Assembly (NCBI GenBank): GCA_949825025.1
Contig: OX463781.1
Location: 808,501 to 872,500, forward strand
Direction of reading: 5' to 3'
DNA from: Siphlonurus alternatus
Lineage: Eukaryota > Arthropoda > Insecta > Ephemeroptera > Siphlonuridae
Length of the DNA: 64,000 nucleotides
Below, one piece after another: positions 1-20,838 of the stretch (within the stretch, counting starts at the first letter, position 1; every line of letters begins with the position of its first letter). The position numbers were made by a program, and so were the translations under genes. The notes under the pieces were generated by a model that worked only from the letters and a program-made list of their open reading frames with translations, was not told where the DNA came from and did no database searches.

Positions 1-19
1 CACACGAATTGTGACTCAC

Positions 20-155
<136 letters not shown>

Positions 156-447
156 AGCTTATAAACTATACTGCATTATCTACTGCATTTTATTTGTCTT
201 AAATTACAGGCTAAAACTTTTGTTTATTTTTGTTTATCTTGTTTTTAAAATATTAATTATTATCTTGAAGAATAGTATGTGATCTGTAGCGGCCGACAGG
301 GTTAAATATGTAACCTTGGCTGGTACAAAATTCTGTATTAAATATATCAATAAAAAAAAAATACAGGTTTATAATACTTAATATTATTAAATATTTGTAG
401 ACGTTTGCATCGTATGGCTAGACTTATACAAAATTTTGTCCCCACAG

Positions 448-566
448 AGGAGAGTGTGAACGTGGCTGTGGTGGTGATTTTGGTGCTGCTCGCTGCATTG
501 GTGCTGGTCGTTGTGTTGGTGCCCGTCTGTCGCAGCAACTTCCGAAAGACAATGACCGTCGCCTAG
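448..566 (+). CDS. Terminal exon of a single-pass membrane protein (C-terminal anchor), gene enters from left
   Basis: After a good acceptor (TTTTGTCCCCACAG ending at 447) an exon in phase 1 reads about 40 codons to a TAG at 564-566. It encodes a short acidic start (EES), then a strongly hydrophobic helix of about 21 residues made of V, L, A and I (with VILVLLAALVLVVVLVP at its core), then a basic tail CRSNFRKTMTVA. This is the pattern of a type I membrane protein: a transmembrane helix, positive residues on the inner side and a short cytoplasmic tail. Its GC content is far above its surroundings, and a poly(A) signal follows 72 bases after the stop. The rest of the gene lies left of the window or in the AT-rich first 440 bases, where I see no other exon. 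The family is not recognised. Long opposite-strand frames here are shadows. Confidence 0.6.
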
Positions 567-637
567 AGAATCTGTCACTCACAAATTAATGTCCACGATT
601 CATCAAATAATGAATATAACCTTGCATATTTTTTTTA

Positions 638-643
638 AATAAA
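638..643 (+). promoter_or_regulatory. Poly(A) signal AATAAA
   Basis: A canonical AATAAA lies 72 bases after the stop of the membrane-anchor exon, followed by T-rich sequence (TTTTTGTTG...). It fits as the 3' end signal of that gene. Confidence 0.5.
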
Positions 644-719
644 GTCGATTTTTGTTGTATTTCTTCTTTTTTTACAGGTTTTAAAATAGACCATTTTTTT
701 TTACAAGGATTCACCCCCT

Positions 720-1105
720 AAGAACTTACAGTTCCCAGCGGGGTAATGGGAAGGGATAAGGGAGGAAAAGGATGGTGGCCACGGCCTGTTACGCTCCCAG
801 CATATAATATACGTTAAATAAATATTGTACTGAGATTGAGGGAACCGTAGAAAACCTCAGTCAAGATGGACACCTCTACTTTTTATCAATGGACCAAAGT
901 GATGTCCAAAGCATGGGGAACCACACGCAAGTGCATCACTGCACTGGGTGGGAAGCGAGATGAATTTACCCCAGGGAGGGAGTAACGTAATTTTTACTTG
1001 AAACGGTCACCCATCCAAGTACTAGTAATAGTATATATGCAAGTACTAACCACGTTCGTCGTTGCTTAACTTTGAAGATCTAAAGAGAACCGGTCAATGA
1101 ACTGC
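720..1105 (-). mobile_element. 5S rRNA-derived SINE (SINE3-like), minus strand
   Basis: Read on the minus strand, the head (about 1105 down to 985) contains GTTAAGCAACGACGAACGTG then GGTTAGTACTTG and TACTTGGATGGGTGACCG, which is the internal-promoter half of 5S rRNA. It is interrupted by a short partial duplication of AGTACTTG around 1022-1042. The body continues to about 720 with the recurring segment CCTCAGTCAAGATGGACACC (minus-strand complement). Further copies of body or head lie at 2010-2105, 16690-16800, 18290-18385, 20838-21250, 22135-22235, 58230-58510 and 62521-62710. SINEs with 5S heads are known as SINE3; the assignment rests on the head only. Confidence 0.7.
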
Positions 1106-2009
1106 GTTACACTCAACCTCAGTAAGAGAAAATATAAATAATGTCAATAGTGCTATTTTTACTATATTTAAAATTAATATTTTCCTTTCGTTATTTTTAT
1201 TTTATTATTATTTTTTCTTTAGAGTTGCGAAAGTATTTCAAAGTTAAGAAGTATACACCCGGATATTGAATGTTTACGTTTAATAAAACTGCCCTATTGC
1301 CCACCAGGAAAAATTTTACAAGTTCAAAGTACTTTGGGTAATTCTGCTTATTGTAAAGTTCGACAGGTCATTGACGTAATTGTGTCAAAGATTATCTGCA
1401 TACCCTCAGCTCATCAGCAGCCTATAAAATAAACTGTCGAGACGAGATTATCATCATTGCTCTGTCAGATCTCCACTAAACAAGGTCAGTGTCATGGAGT
1501 GTGTACTTCGGACATCACGAACGTTACTTTGTCACGTGGTCTTTGGAGGCGTTTATTTATCTTGTAGACTTTATTGTGCTACCTCCCTCAAAATTACAAA
1601 AATTTGTCTCTTGGAGATGAAGTTTCGGCAATTCTTAACGTTCGTCATGTCCCGAGGTGTATATAATTAAATGTAACTAACGAGACATAACAAGTTGTGA
1701 ATCATGTTTTTTTAAGAATATTAAGTCTGTAGAATTAGAGCACTTAAAAAAAACACGTTTTAGAGCGTTATTATTAGAATTAGGTGCGTTTGAAAATGCT
1801 CAATGAAAAGACAATAAGGATTCAGATTTTCTTATTTCTACTAGATGTCTGTTTATTGTTTAAAAATTCGATTATTTATTAATAAAATATAGGAAAAAAT
1901 AAGGTTCATTTTACTATGTATTAGCATTGGAAACACGTCTTTAATGAACAGTAACTCAAATTTCATAAAGTTAACTATACTGTGGTAAAAACGTAAGACT
2001 CTTTTTTTT

Positions 2010-2105
2010 ATTTAAAACGGTCACTCATCCGAGTACTAACCTTGCTCGACGTTGTTTGACTTCGGTGATTTAATTAGAACCGGTCAATGCACTGCGCCAC
2101 GCTTG
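2010..2105 (-). mobile_element. Second 5S-like SINE head
   Basis: On the minus strand this reads CGTGGCGCAGTGCATTGACC, then GAAGTCAAACAACGTCGAGC, GGTTAGTACTCGGATGAGTG and ACCG: the 5S internal control region with a few changes, preceded by a 5' leader that also precedes the 5S part at 1105. It is conserved in copies B (about 18290-18385) and C (about 22135-22235). Confidence 0.6.
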
Positions 2106-2797
2106 ACCTTTTTATGGTAAATTTACATTGCAAAAGGGACCGTATACTCATTAAGTTCAGAATATTTGGAGAAACATGTTTATATTGTAGTTGTGGAAAC
2201 GTAAGGTTCATTTTACCGTGTATTAACATTATCAACACGACTCAATGAACGACAACTCAAATTTTATAAACAAGATTGCTGTGGCAGGATCGTAAGGCTT
2301 ATATTACCTCATTTTAATATAGTAAAAACGACTTAAAGATAATTTAATATAAAGAAACAATTATATTAATATGGGAAGTACGTAAGAATCATTTCAAAGA
2401 AGAATACCATAGAAAAACGACCATGTGAACATCAGCTTGGCTTATATATGTAGATAATCTTGATTGCAGTGATAGAAGGCTCATTTTATCGTATATTAAC
2501 ATAGTAAAAACGACTATATGACCATCATCTCCAATTATATCGAGAAACTTGATCATCACAAAGTCAACTATCAACATAAATTATAATATATAATAATAAA
2601 AAATTGGAGTTGGTTATCGTACAGTCGTTTTTGCAATGGTAATAATCTGTGATAAAATGAGCGTTAAGTTCCTACCACAGTTATCATTTTCCTCGATATA
2701 ATTTGCAATTATACTCGATGTGTCTTTTATGCAACATTGACCTATCGTATTAATTATAATACATAAGTGAATCTTATATACAATCATGGTAATCATA

Positions 2798-2898
<101 letters not shown>

Positions 2899-4617
2899 CG
2901 CTCTATTTATATAATTATATAATATACAAGCTAAAGAAAACCCAAATGTGAGGTTGACGCCCTTAGTAAATTTACTGCCGACCATCCTGACTGAGGTTTC
3001 CATGGTTCCCTCAGTCACAACCAGGTTAATATTGCAACGGGTTTTTAGGTCGTGGTCAGACTACTTTTGAAGGCACCCACAATGCTAGCCAAAGGTCAAA
3101 TCCAAGAAGAGGCGGGAAATTAAATTTTAAAATCACTCGTGAGCAGTATGACACTAACTGGAAAGGTTCAGAAAGTTGTAAAAAAATTGAAATTTTATTA
3201 TATATAGCTGGGAATTTACCAACAAATTTTCTGCATTTCAGTTTTTTATTTAAATTTAACACCACCGGAAAAAGCCGGAAATGTGAAGTTTTTGAACTTT
3301 CTACAGTCAAATTAATTTAATTTTTCTGCCGGAAGCAACCGGATTTCTGATCTTCCTATTCATATTTGATCGATAAAATTTCACACACATAGGTCATAGG
3401 TCAGTACTTCTACTTCAAACCACTTTGTAAAGTTTCAAAATTGAAATAATAAAAGAATAATTACAAACTTCACACGTCTGGCTACTTCCGGAAGGGATAT
3501 TAAATTAATTTGAGTGTAGTTTTGAACCTGATAATTTGAAGATGAGAGATTAATATTAGGGATTTCAAACTATCTGCAAGGTTTTATAAATTTTTTATGT
3601 TTATAGTTCTGCAAAATCCTTTTATTTCCGGCTACTTCCGGTTGTAATTTTACATTTGTTGAACTGTATACAAGGATTGTTTTCCAATATATTTTATTGT
3701 ATGTGAATTGCCATCTAATTTAACAAAATCATGTTAAGAGCAAAATTTATATACTACAATATTATATTTTAATAGCTGAATGTTCAGTAAAAAATTAATG
3801 TTTAATGAATCTAATATTTTTTAATGTACCCGCAACATACTTATCACATTTAATAATATCTATTTAGAAGTTTAAAAATAATGCATGACAATAAAATTTT
3901 GCCACATTCCTAAAATTAATATCAAGCAAGCTGTTTTTGACAAAGAACAAGTTGCATACATTCCAGGGGCTTATGCAATTTAACGTTTATTTTTTGTTAC
4001 GTTTAAATAAATTAATTTTATTGGTAATTCACTATAGATAGTTAAAATAAACAACAGACATGAAACATAACCTATTTTTTATTTTTCATTAAATTATTTT
4101 GAATAAAAATGCTATTTAAGATATATTATCATACGTAGTGTAAAAATTATGATTTGCAAAAATTAAGACGGCAATCAATCAAGCATATGAAGAAATTAAA
4201 TAATTTACTGTAAATAATATGCTGGGTCTTATACGTTTAAAACAAAATTTATTCTCACTCTATGTTTATTTTGTCTTTTATCATAACTATCATAAGTAAA
4301 TTTTTTGAATTACCTTATTATTATTATTATACAACATAATTTTTTTTACATTATTTATCATAATGGTTCTAATTTAAATGTCCCTTGATTTAAAAGCGTA
4401 AAGTTTGATTTTCATTAAGACGAAGAATGTAAGGAAATTCAGATTAATAAGTTCAGATTTAAATTTTATAAGAAAATGTAATATTAAAATATTTCTTCAC
4501 ATAATAATTTATTATAATAAGACAATCTCATATGAGTGGTTTTTTGCATTTTCAAACTACAGGGTAAAGAAATTAGCAACTTCTAACTCTTAGGAGTATT
4601 AGTGCAATGACAATTTT

Positions 4618-5139
4618 TTTACGCGTGATTTTTTTTTATAATTTTTTTAGAAAAAATCTTTCAAATAAAATTAAAAATATATTTTCACTATTACTTTATC
4701 TGAAGCTATATTAAGTTACCTCAGGATGCAAATGACGTAACTACAAAAAAAATTATGGAACTTTGACCCTTATTTTGTAGTGAAATAAGGTTTAGAGTTG
4801 GGCAAATTCTTTTAGTTACGTGATTTGCATTCTGAGGCGACGATATTTTTTTCATATATATTTTTAAAGAAATTTAAAATTCAAGTGTATTTTATAATTT
4901 ACTCACAAATACAACCAAACTTATAGTGTGTTAAAAGAAATCTAAATTATAAATGTTAATTTAATGTAAAATTAATTCATATTTATGTGTGTTGTCTTAC
5001 TAATATTTTGCCTATCTTATTTTTCTATTTTTTCTTATCTTATTCCAGGTATTAAACAAAAAAAATTTTTTTTCCTCTTCTCGAGCTTTAGCTCATTGAG
5101 GTGTACACAAAAATCCTGTAATCTACAAAATGTATTATG

Positions 5140-5206
<67 letters not shown>

Positions 5207-6672
5207 CTGTAGATCACTAGAGCTGTCTTCACGTTGTTCTTTCCTCTATAGCGCGAATTGATTCAGTGATCCTAGACCAGAGGTTAATTTATTAATATTA
5301 AAATATATATCTTATTATAAAACATTCTACTAAATTCTTAGGTTTCTGGTTTGATCCTGATTTTTTTGTATCTTTATAGTTTTAGAATTTGAGAGTCCAG
5401 CTGTAAGCAGAATTGAGATAGAGGGTCCATAAGAAGAAAAGATTATTATTTTTTTTCATGAAACATAATATATTTTTTACTGCTCTAGTAACTTTGTTTC
5501 TCAGTGTAAAAAATGTTATAAATTTTACGCGTACATTCGATTCCGTATATAGATGAATAACAGCATTATTTCAGAGTAAAACTAAAAAAAAAAAAAAATT
5601 GTCCATTATATGTATACCTATAATAGAAACATAAAACTTACATTATAATTATGTGTAACATCGTCATATCTTGTGAATGAAAATTGCTAACATTTTTTTT
5701 TTACATTTATCAAAATTTTGGTGAATCAAAAGTAAAGCACGAACATCGTAACTTGAACGTAATTCAATATAAAACGATCCAGTGTGTAGAGTATTAAATA
5801 GTAGCGCTGTGAAAGAGACCTCTGTACTCCAGCTCCACGTTTTGTTGTATTGTGTTACTTGTATAGTAAAGTACGCGACACAAAATAATTTTTTCAATAT
5901 AAAACCACATGTAGGTTCATCTATACCTAAATATGAATTATAATATATATTTAATCTTAACTTCTAATATCTTTGGTTGATCCATATACGGCCCTGGGCT
6001 TGCAACCAATCTATCCTGCCATGGAATTTTCCTGTTACTGTGACTGAGGATACCGTGAAAACCTAATTGAAAATGGTCGTCCCAACATATATTTACAATT
6101 GAATTTTATTTCACTTTTCGGACTTTTAACTTTGCCGGTGTTTGATGTAATCCTTCTGTGTGTAGTATGTTGCGATGGTCACTTAGTGTTCGTGCACGTC
6201 ACTAAAACACTTGAATGTACTACACATATCACTACGTTTCGAGAGTCAACTGCTCTCTTCCTCAGGTGATCTGAGATTCAATATGAATATACCTTGCACA
6301 AAAAAGTTATTTACTAATCTAATTGCTCATTGAACGTACATCCAAAGCTAGAATAATATCAAATTATTTGTTGTTTTTTTACATAGTTTTCAATCAGTGC
6401 TGTCCTTATTCATTCAAAATTATAAAACATTAGGTTAATAAATGAACGAAATCAATTTTGCCACAATTTTATATATTTTCTATTAATTAATTAAGAAAAA
6501 TAGAGGCAAATACTTCTCTCTTCCATAAAAACAGTTTTTTCCATTGTTGTTGATGAAGAAAAAATATTAAAAAACAGAACTGACGGTCGAAAATAACAAA
6601 AAGAAATCTCTGTCTTTCAACCTATAATTTAAAGATTTTAAACACTTCAACTGTCCTACAGTTGGTGGCACG
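4618..6672. other. Intergenic AT-rich region upstream of lectin gene 1
   Basis: No gene seen. It holds a small inverted repeat at about 4713-4850 (ends ACCTCAGGATGCAAAT and ATTTGCATTCTGAGGCG) and a TA tract at about 5145-5203. A piece resembling an arthropod repeat lies at about 6140-6290 (CGTTTCGAGAGTCAACTGCT then CTTCCTCAGGTGAT), of unknown class. The sequence just before the lectin start codon has no clear TATA box that I can defend. Confidence 0.5.
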
Positions 6673-15317
<8,645 letters not shown>

Positions 15318-15346
15318 TTACCATTTTATTGGAATACCTGAGTTGA

Positions 15347-15352
15347 AATAAA
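15347..15352 (+). promoter_or_regulatory. Poly(A) signal of lectin 1
   Basis: AATAAA 30 bases after the stop codon, implying a very short 3' UTR. The same signal sits at 34501-34506 after lectin 2. Confidence 0.6.
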
Positions 15353-16572
15353 TTTCATTAAATATTCGCTATACAAGATTTCTTCTCATCTTTTTCTTTC
15401 TATTTTGCACCATTTCAGAGGAAAAAATACGAGATTACGTCTGTTTTTGCTCTTCTTGAACATAAAATGTTAAAAATATTGTCTTTGTTTCACCCTCGCT
15501 TAAAGTGAGGATGAAATAAAGATAAAACTTTTAACATTTTATGGTTAATTAAAGGAAAAAAGATCATCGTTGTGCTTCGAAAAAAAAAAATCGCAAAATT
15601 TTTTAAATTTGAAGGGGGAGAGGCGTTAAAGTGATTGGAAGATGAAAATTTGTTCAACTCGGAAATTCAAATTCAGTCAAAAATTACTGGTTTGTTTATC
15701 TCAGTAATATAAAAAAATTTAAATAATATAAAAAATTTGCAGTAAGAAATAAAAAAGAAAGTAATAATAATATTTTTTTTTTCCTATTCGTATTTTATAA
15801 TAAAATTGAAGTTTTTGTAAAAGATAAAATCAATCAATGTGAAATTCAATTATAAATACAACAAATTCATAAACTTTAATAAAATACACTTATTGGAGAG
15901 AAATTATAATATAAATTAATCTGATTATAATACTATCTCATTTTAATAAACAAGCATTAATTATTCAAATATTATTTATTTTGCTTTGTTTTTACTCTTT
16001 GTGAGTTTGCAAAATTTGTTGAAAAATAAAGTGGTGTTAACTTTACAATTTAATTACGATAATAATTTCTTGAAGTTTCAACAATTGAAATTCAATTTAG
16101 TTTTATTTTTATTGTAGTGTGCTTTTAGATGAGGTTATAGTTTCCAAGCTGTTAGATTAATATTAAATATTTTATTATTGGGTTTAAGAAAATGCTTTAT
16201 TGTTATATGTTTCAACTTTATACAACATTGTAATTAGTTGGGAAATAAATAAGAATGCAAATATACAAGTTGTTTTATTGTTAAGTTAAAAAATTATATA
16301 TAAAAAAAATATTTAGTAATCTCGTCGTTTTAAATGTACTTTTTAAATGTTGTATGGTAAATATAATGATATTTTATTCAGAACATAACTCATACAGAAA
16401 AACATTAAAATTATTACAAGTACTAACTATTAAGTGCAGTTAATTTCTGACATTTACTACTTTCTATAATTTAATCCGACTTTATTTCCAAAGCATTTTA
16501 TTGTGCACAATAGTATGTGAAACTCCCTGTGTACAATTTAATTATAACTTACAGGGATACTCTCGTATGAAC
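15353..16572. other. Noncoding 3' flank of lectin 1
   Basis: AT-rich DNA with no gene. A local inverted repeat around 15450-15545 pairs AACATAAAATGTTAAAAATA with its near-complement. Shared with 34507-35581 up to the duplication edge at about 16430. Confidence 0.6.
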
Positions 16573-16688
16573 TTAAGGTAGAGATAACGCCGATCAGCTG
16601 TTCAAGAATTGTTGTGAGTTTGCTAAGGTTTACATGTTAATCAAAGGAGAGTACATCAAACAGCTGATCGGCGTTATCTCTAGCTTGA
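16573..16688. mobile_element. TTAA hairpin element, GATCAGCTG subfamily, short copy
   Basis: TTAAGGTAGAGATAACGCCG then ATCAGCTG pairs with CAGCTGATCGGCGTTATCTC TAGCTTGA. The loop holds GCTAAGGTTTACATGTTAAT, shared with copies at 29537-29955 and 50170-50548. Its right end has drifted from TTAA to TTGA. A SINE-body fragment follows at 16690-16800. Confidence 0.7.
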
Positions 16689-17196
16689 GACGAGGTAATG
16701 GGTGGGAATAGTCACGGCCTGTTACTCGTCCCAGCATTTATTGAGGAAGGCTTAGAAAACCGTTGAAAAACTCAGTCAGAACGGACATCTCTACTTGAAG
16801 ATGCTACGATCAATACACGCCCGATTTCTTTTACAAATTAATGTAAAGATATTTGAAGTCGTTATAAAAAAACATATTCTCGTTTTTTCATTCTTTTTAA
16901 AATAAAATTTCATAAAAAGTTGCAATTACAATTAATTTTCTGTAAAATAACTAAACAATTATGGAAACTGATGTACTAAATAAAACACAGGAAACTCCCA
17001 AAATATTTAAATTTGACTGAGAATGTAGTAGGAATGTATTTTTTTTAACGAGTATTAGTGAAATCTTACAAAAGGCAGCGTTTTCCCCCTTAAAATTAGG
17101 CAACTTTTTCAACTTCAAAGTTAAGTGGGATGTCTATAATGCAGCAAAATCTTCAAAAGAGATTTACTAAAGTCTTAGACTTTTCATTTTCATAAT

Positions 17197-17530
17197 CGAG
17201 TATCGACCTCAATTTTTTTTTTTTTTTTTTTTTTGCAGAAATGGATAGAGGGTACAAAGTTATGCTACCCTGATTTTTTCCAGATTTTTTTTTTTACAGC
17301 CCTGAAAGTATTTTTAAAAAAATAATGAGAGTCCTTTTTGTGACGTCACGTGGTGGCAAGTCCTATCCATTTCTTAAGGAGAGACGCCTCGTGACGTCAC
17401 AAAAAGAAATTCCAATAATTTTTTAAAAATACTTCCATGGCTGCAAAAAATCTGAAAAAAATCAGTGTAGCATAATTTTGCACCCTCTATCCATTTTTGC
17501 AATAAAAAAACTTGAGGTCGATGCTCCATT
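17197..17530. mobile_element. Foldback element, GAGTATCGACC family, copy 1
   Basis: The left arm GAGTATCGACCTCAATTTTT, with CAGAAATGGATAGAGGGTAC, pairs with the right arm ending AAACTTGAGGTCGATGCTCC. GTGACGTCACG occurs in both inner arms near 17340 and 17390. The family recurs at 24879-25200, 27203-27525, 39710-40440, 46013-46675 and, degraded, 48010-48340 and 59395-59730. The target site is unclear; I could not define a duplication. Confidence 0.75.
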
Positions 17531-17703
17531 CAGTCAAAATCATTCAACTTCCGGTTATGGAAACTCTCCATGTGATGAACTGTATGACAATTTCATTATA
17601 AATTTTTATCTAGAAGTTTGGGGACACGTTACAAAAAACTTTTAAACCAATAATAACATAGAACGTAGAAGAGGTCACAAAAATAATATTATCACGTTAG
17701 AAA

Positions 17704-19082
17704 CCTATAAAATAAACTGTCGAGACGAAATTATCATCATTGCTCTGTCAGATCTCCACTAAACAAGGTCAGTGTCATGGAGTGTGTACTTCGGACATCA
17801 CGAACGTTACTTTGTCACGTGGTCTTTGGAGGCGTTTATTTATCTTGTAGACTTTATTGTGCTACCTACCTCAAAATTACAAAAATTTGTCTCTTGGAGA
17901 TGAAGTTTCGGCAATTCTTAACGTTCGTCATGTCCCGAGGTGTATATAATTAAATGTAACTAACGAGACATTACAAGTTGTAAAACATGTTTTTTAAGAA
18001 TATTAAGTCTGTAGAATTAGAGCACTTAAAAAAAACACGTTTTAGAGCGTTATTATTAGAATTAGGTGCGTTTGAAAATGCTCAATGAAAAGACAATAAG
18101 GATTCAGATTTTCTTATTTCTACTAGATGTCTGTTTATTGTTTAAAAATTCGATTATTTATTAATAAAATATAGGAAAAAATAAGGTTCATTTTACTATG
18201 TATTAGCATTGGAAACACGTCTTTAATGAACAGTAACTCAAATTTCATAAAGTTAACTAAACTGTGGTAAAACCGTAAGCCTCTTTTTTTTATTTGAAAC
18301 GGTCACTCATCCAAGTACTAACCTTGCTCGACGTTGTTTGACTTCGGTGATTTAATGAGAACCGGTCAATGCACTGCGCCACGCTTTACCTTTTTATGGT
18401 AAATTTACATTGCAAAAGGGACTGTATACTCATTAAGTTCAGAATATTTGGAGAAGCATGTTTATATTGTATTGGTGGAAACGTAAGGTTCATTTTACCG
18501 TGTATTAACATTATCAACACGACTCAATGAACAACAACTCAAATTTTATAAACAAGATTGCTGTGGCAGGATCGTAAGGCTTATATTACCTCATTTTAAT
18601 ATAGTAAAAACAACTTAAAGATAATTTAATATAAAGAAACAATTATATTAATATGGAAAGTACGTAAGAATCATTTCAAAGAAGAATACCATAGAAAAAC
18701 GACCATGTGAACATCAGCTTGGCTTATGTAGATAATCTTGATTGCCGTGATAGAAGGCTCATTTTACCGTATATTAACATAGTAAAAACGACTATATGAC
18801 CATCATCTCCAATTATATCGAGAAACTTGATCATCACAAAGTCAACTATCAACATAAATTATAATATATTATAATAAAAAATTTGGAGTTGGTTATCGTT
18901 CAGTCGATTTTGCAATGGTAATAATCTGTGAGAAAATGAGCGTTAAGTTCCTACCACAGTTATCATTTTCCTCGATATAATTTGCAATTATAGTCAATGT
19001 GTCTTTTATGCAACATTGACCTATCGTATTAATTATAATACATAAAAGTGAATCTTATATGCGTTCATGCATGGTAATCATA

Positions 19083-19116
<34 letters not shown>

Positions 19117-20838
19117 GTTCGCTCTATTTATATAATTATATAATATACAAGCTAAAGAAAACCCAAATCTGAGGTTGACGCCCTTAGTAAATTTACTGCC
19201 GACCATCCTGACTGAGGTTTCCATGGTTCCCTCAGTCACAACCAGGTTAATGTTGGGACGGATTGTTAGGTCCTGGTCAGACTACTTTTGAAGGCACCCA
19301 CAATGCTAGCCAAAGGTCAAATCCAAGAAGAGGCGGGAAATTAAATTTTAAAATCACTCGTGAGCAGTATGACACTAACTGGAAAGGTTCAGAAAGTTGT
19401 AAAAAAATTGAAATTTTATTATATATAGCTGGAAATTTACCAACAAATTTTCTGCATTTCAGTTTTTTATTTAAATTTAACACCACCGGAAAAAGCCGAT
19501 TATGTGAAGTTTTTGAACTTTTTTACACTCAAATTAATTTAATTTTTCTGACGGAAGCAACCGGAAGTGTAAGATTTCTGATCTTCCTATTCATATTTGA
19601 TCGATAAAATTTCACACACATAGGTCAGTACTTCTACTTCAAACCACTCTGTAAAGTTTCAAAATTGAAATAATAAAAGAATAATTACACACTTCACACT
19701 TCTGGCTACTTCCGGAAGGGATATTAAATTAATTTGAGTGTAGTTTTGAACCTGATAATTTGAAGATGAGAGATTAATATTAGGGATTTCAAACTATCTG
19801 CAAGGTTTTATAAATTTTTTATGTTTATAGTTCTGCAAAATCCTTTTATTTCCGGCTACTTCCGGTTGTAATTTTACATTTGTTGAACTGTATACAAGGA
19901 TTGTTTTCCAATATATTTTATTGTATGTGAATTGCCATCTAATTTAACAAAATCATGTTAAGAGCAAAATTTCTATACTACAATATTATATTTTAATAGC
20001 TGAATGTTCAGTAAAAAATTAATGTTTAATGAATCTAATATTTTTTAATGTACCCACAACATAATTATCAGATTTAATAATATCTATTTAGAAGTTTAAA
20101 AATAATGCATGACAATAAAATTTTGCCACATTCCTAAAATTAATATCAAGCAAGCTGTTTTTGACGTAGAACAAGTTGCATACATTTCAGGAGCTTATGC
20201 ATTTTAACGTTTATTTTTTGTTACGTTTAAAGAAATTAATTTTATTGATAATTCACTATAGATAGTTAAAATAAACAACAGACATAAAACATAACCTATT
20301 TTTTTATTTAACATTAAATTATTTTTAATAAAAATGCTATTTAAGATATATTATCATACGTAGTGCAAAAATTATGATTTGCAAAAATTAAGACGGCAAT
20401 CAATCAAGCATATAAAGAAATTAAATAATTTACTGTAAATAATATGCTGGGTCTTATACGTTTAAAACAAAATTTATTCTCACTCTACGTTTATTTTGTC
20501 TTTTATCATATCTATCATAAGTAAATTTTTTGAATTACCTTATTATTATTATACAACATAGAATTTTTTACATTATTTATCATAATGGTTCTAATTTAAA
20601 TGTTTCTTGATTTAAAAGCGTAAAGTTTGATTTTTATTAAGACGATGAATGTAAGGAAATTCAGATTAATAAGTTCAGATATAAATTTAATAAGAAAATG
20701 TAATATTAAAATATTTCTTCACATAATAATTTATTATCATCAGTCAATCTCATATGAGTGGTTTTTACGCATTTTCAAACTACAGGGTAAAGAAATTAGC
20801 AACTTCTAACTCATAGGAGTATTAGTGCAATGACAATT
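17704..20838. repeat. 3.9-kb repeat unit, copy B (5'-truncated)
   Basis: Matches copy A from about 1421 to its end and runs directly into the start of copy C at the joint ATGACAATTTT|CACCCCTATAATAAGAAC. So B and C are head-to-tail. The TC tract is much shorter than in copy A. Confidence 0.88.

Noticed and set aside
347..578. Two minus-strand frames with Thr/His/Gln-rich sequence
   Set aside because: Shadows of the plus-strand membrane-anchor exon; no splice or start context.
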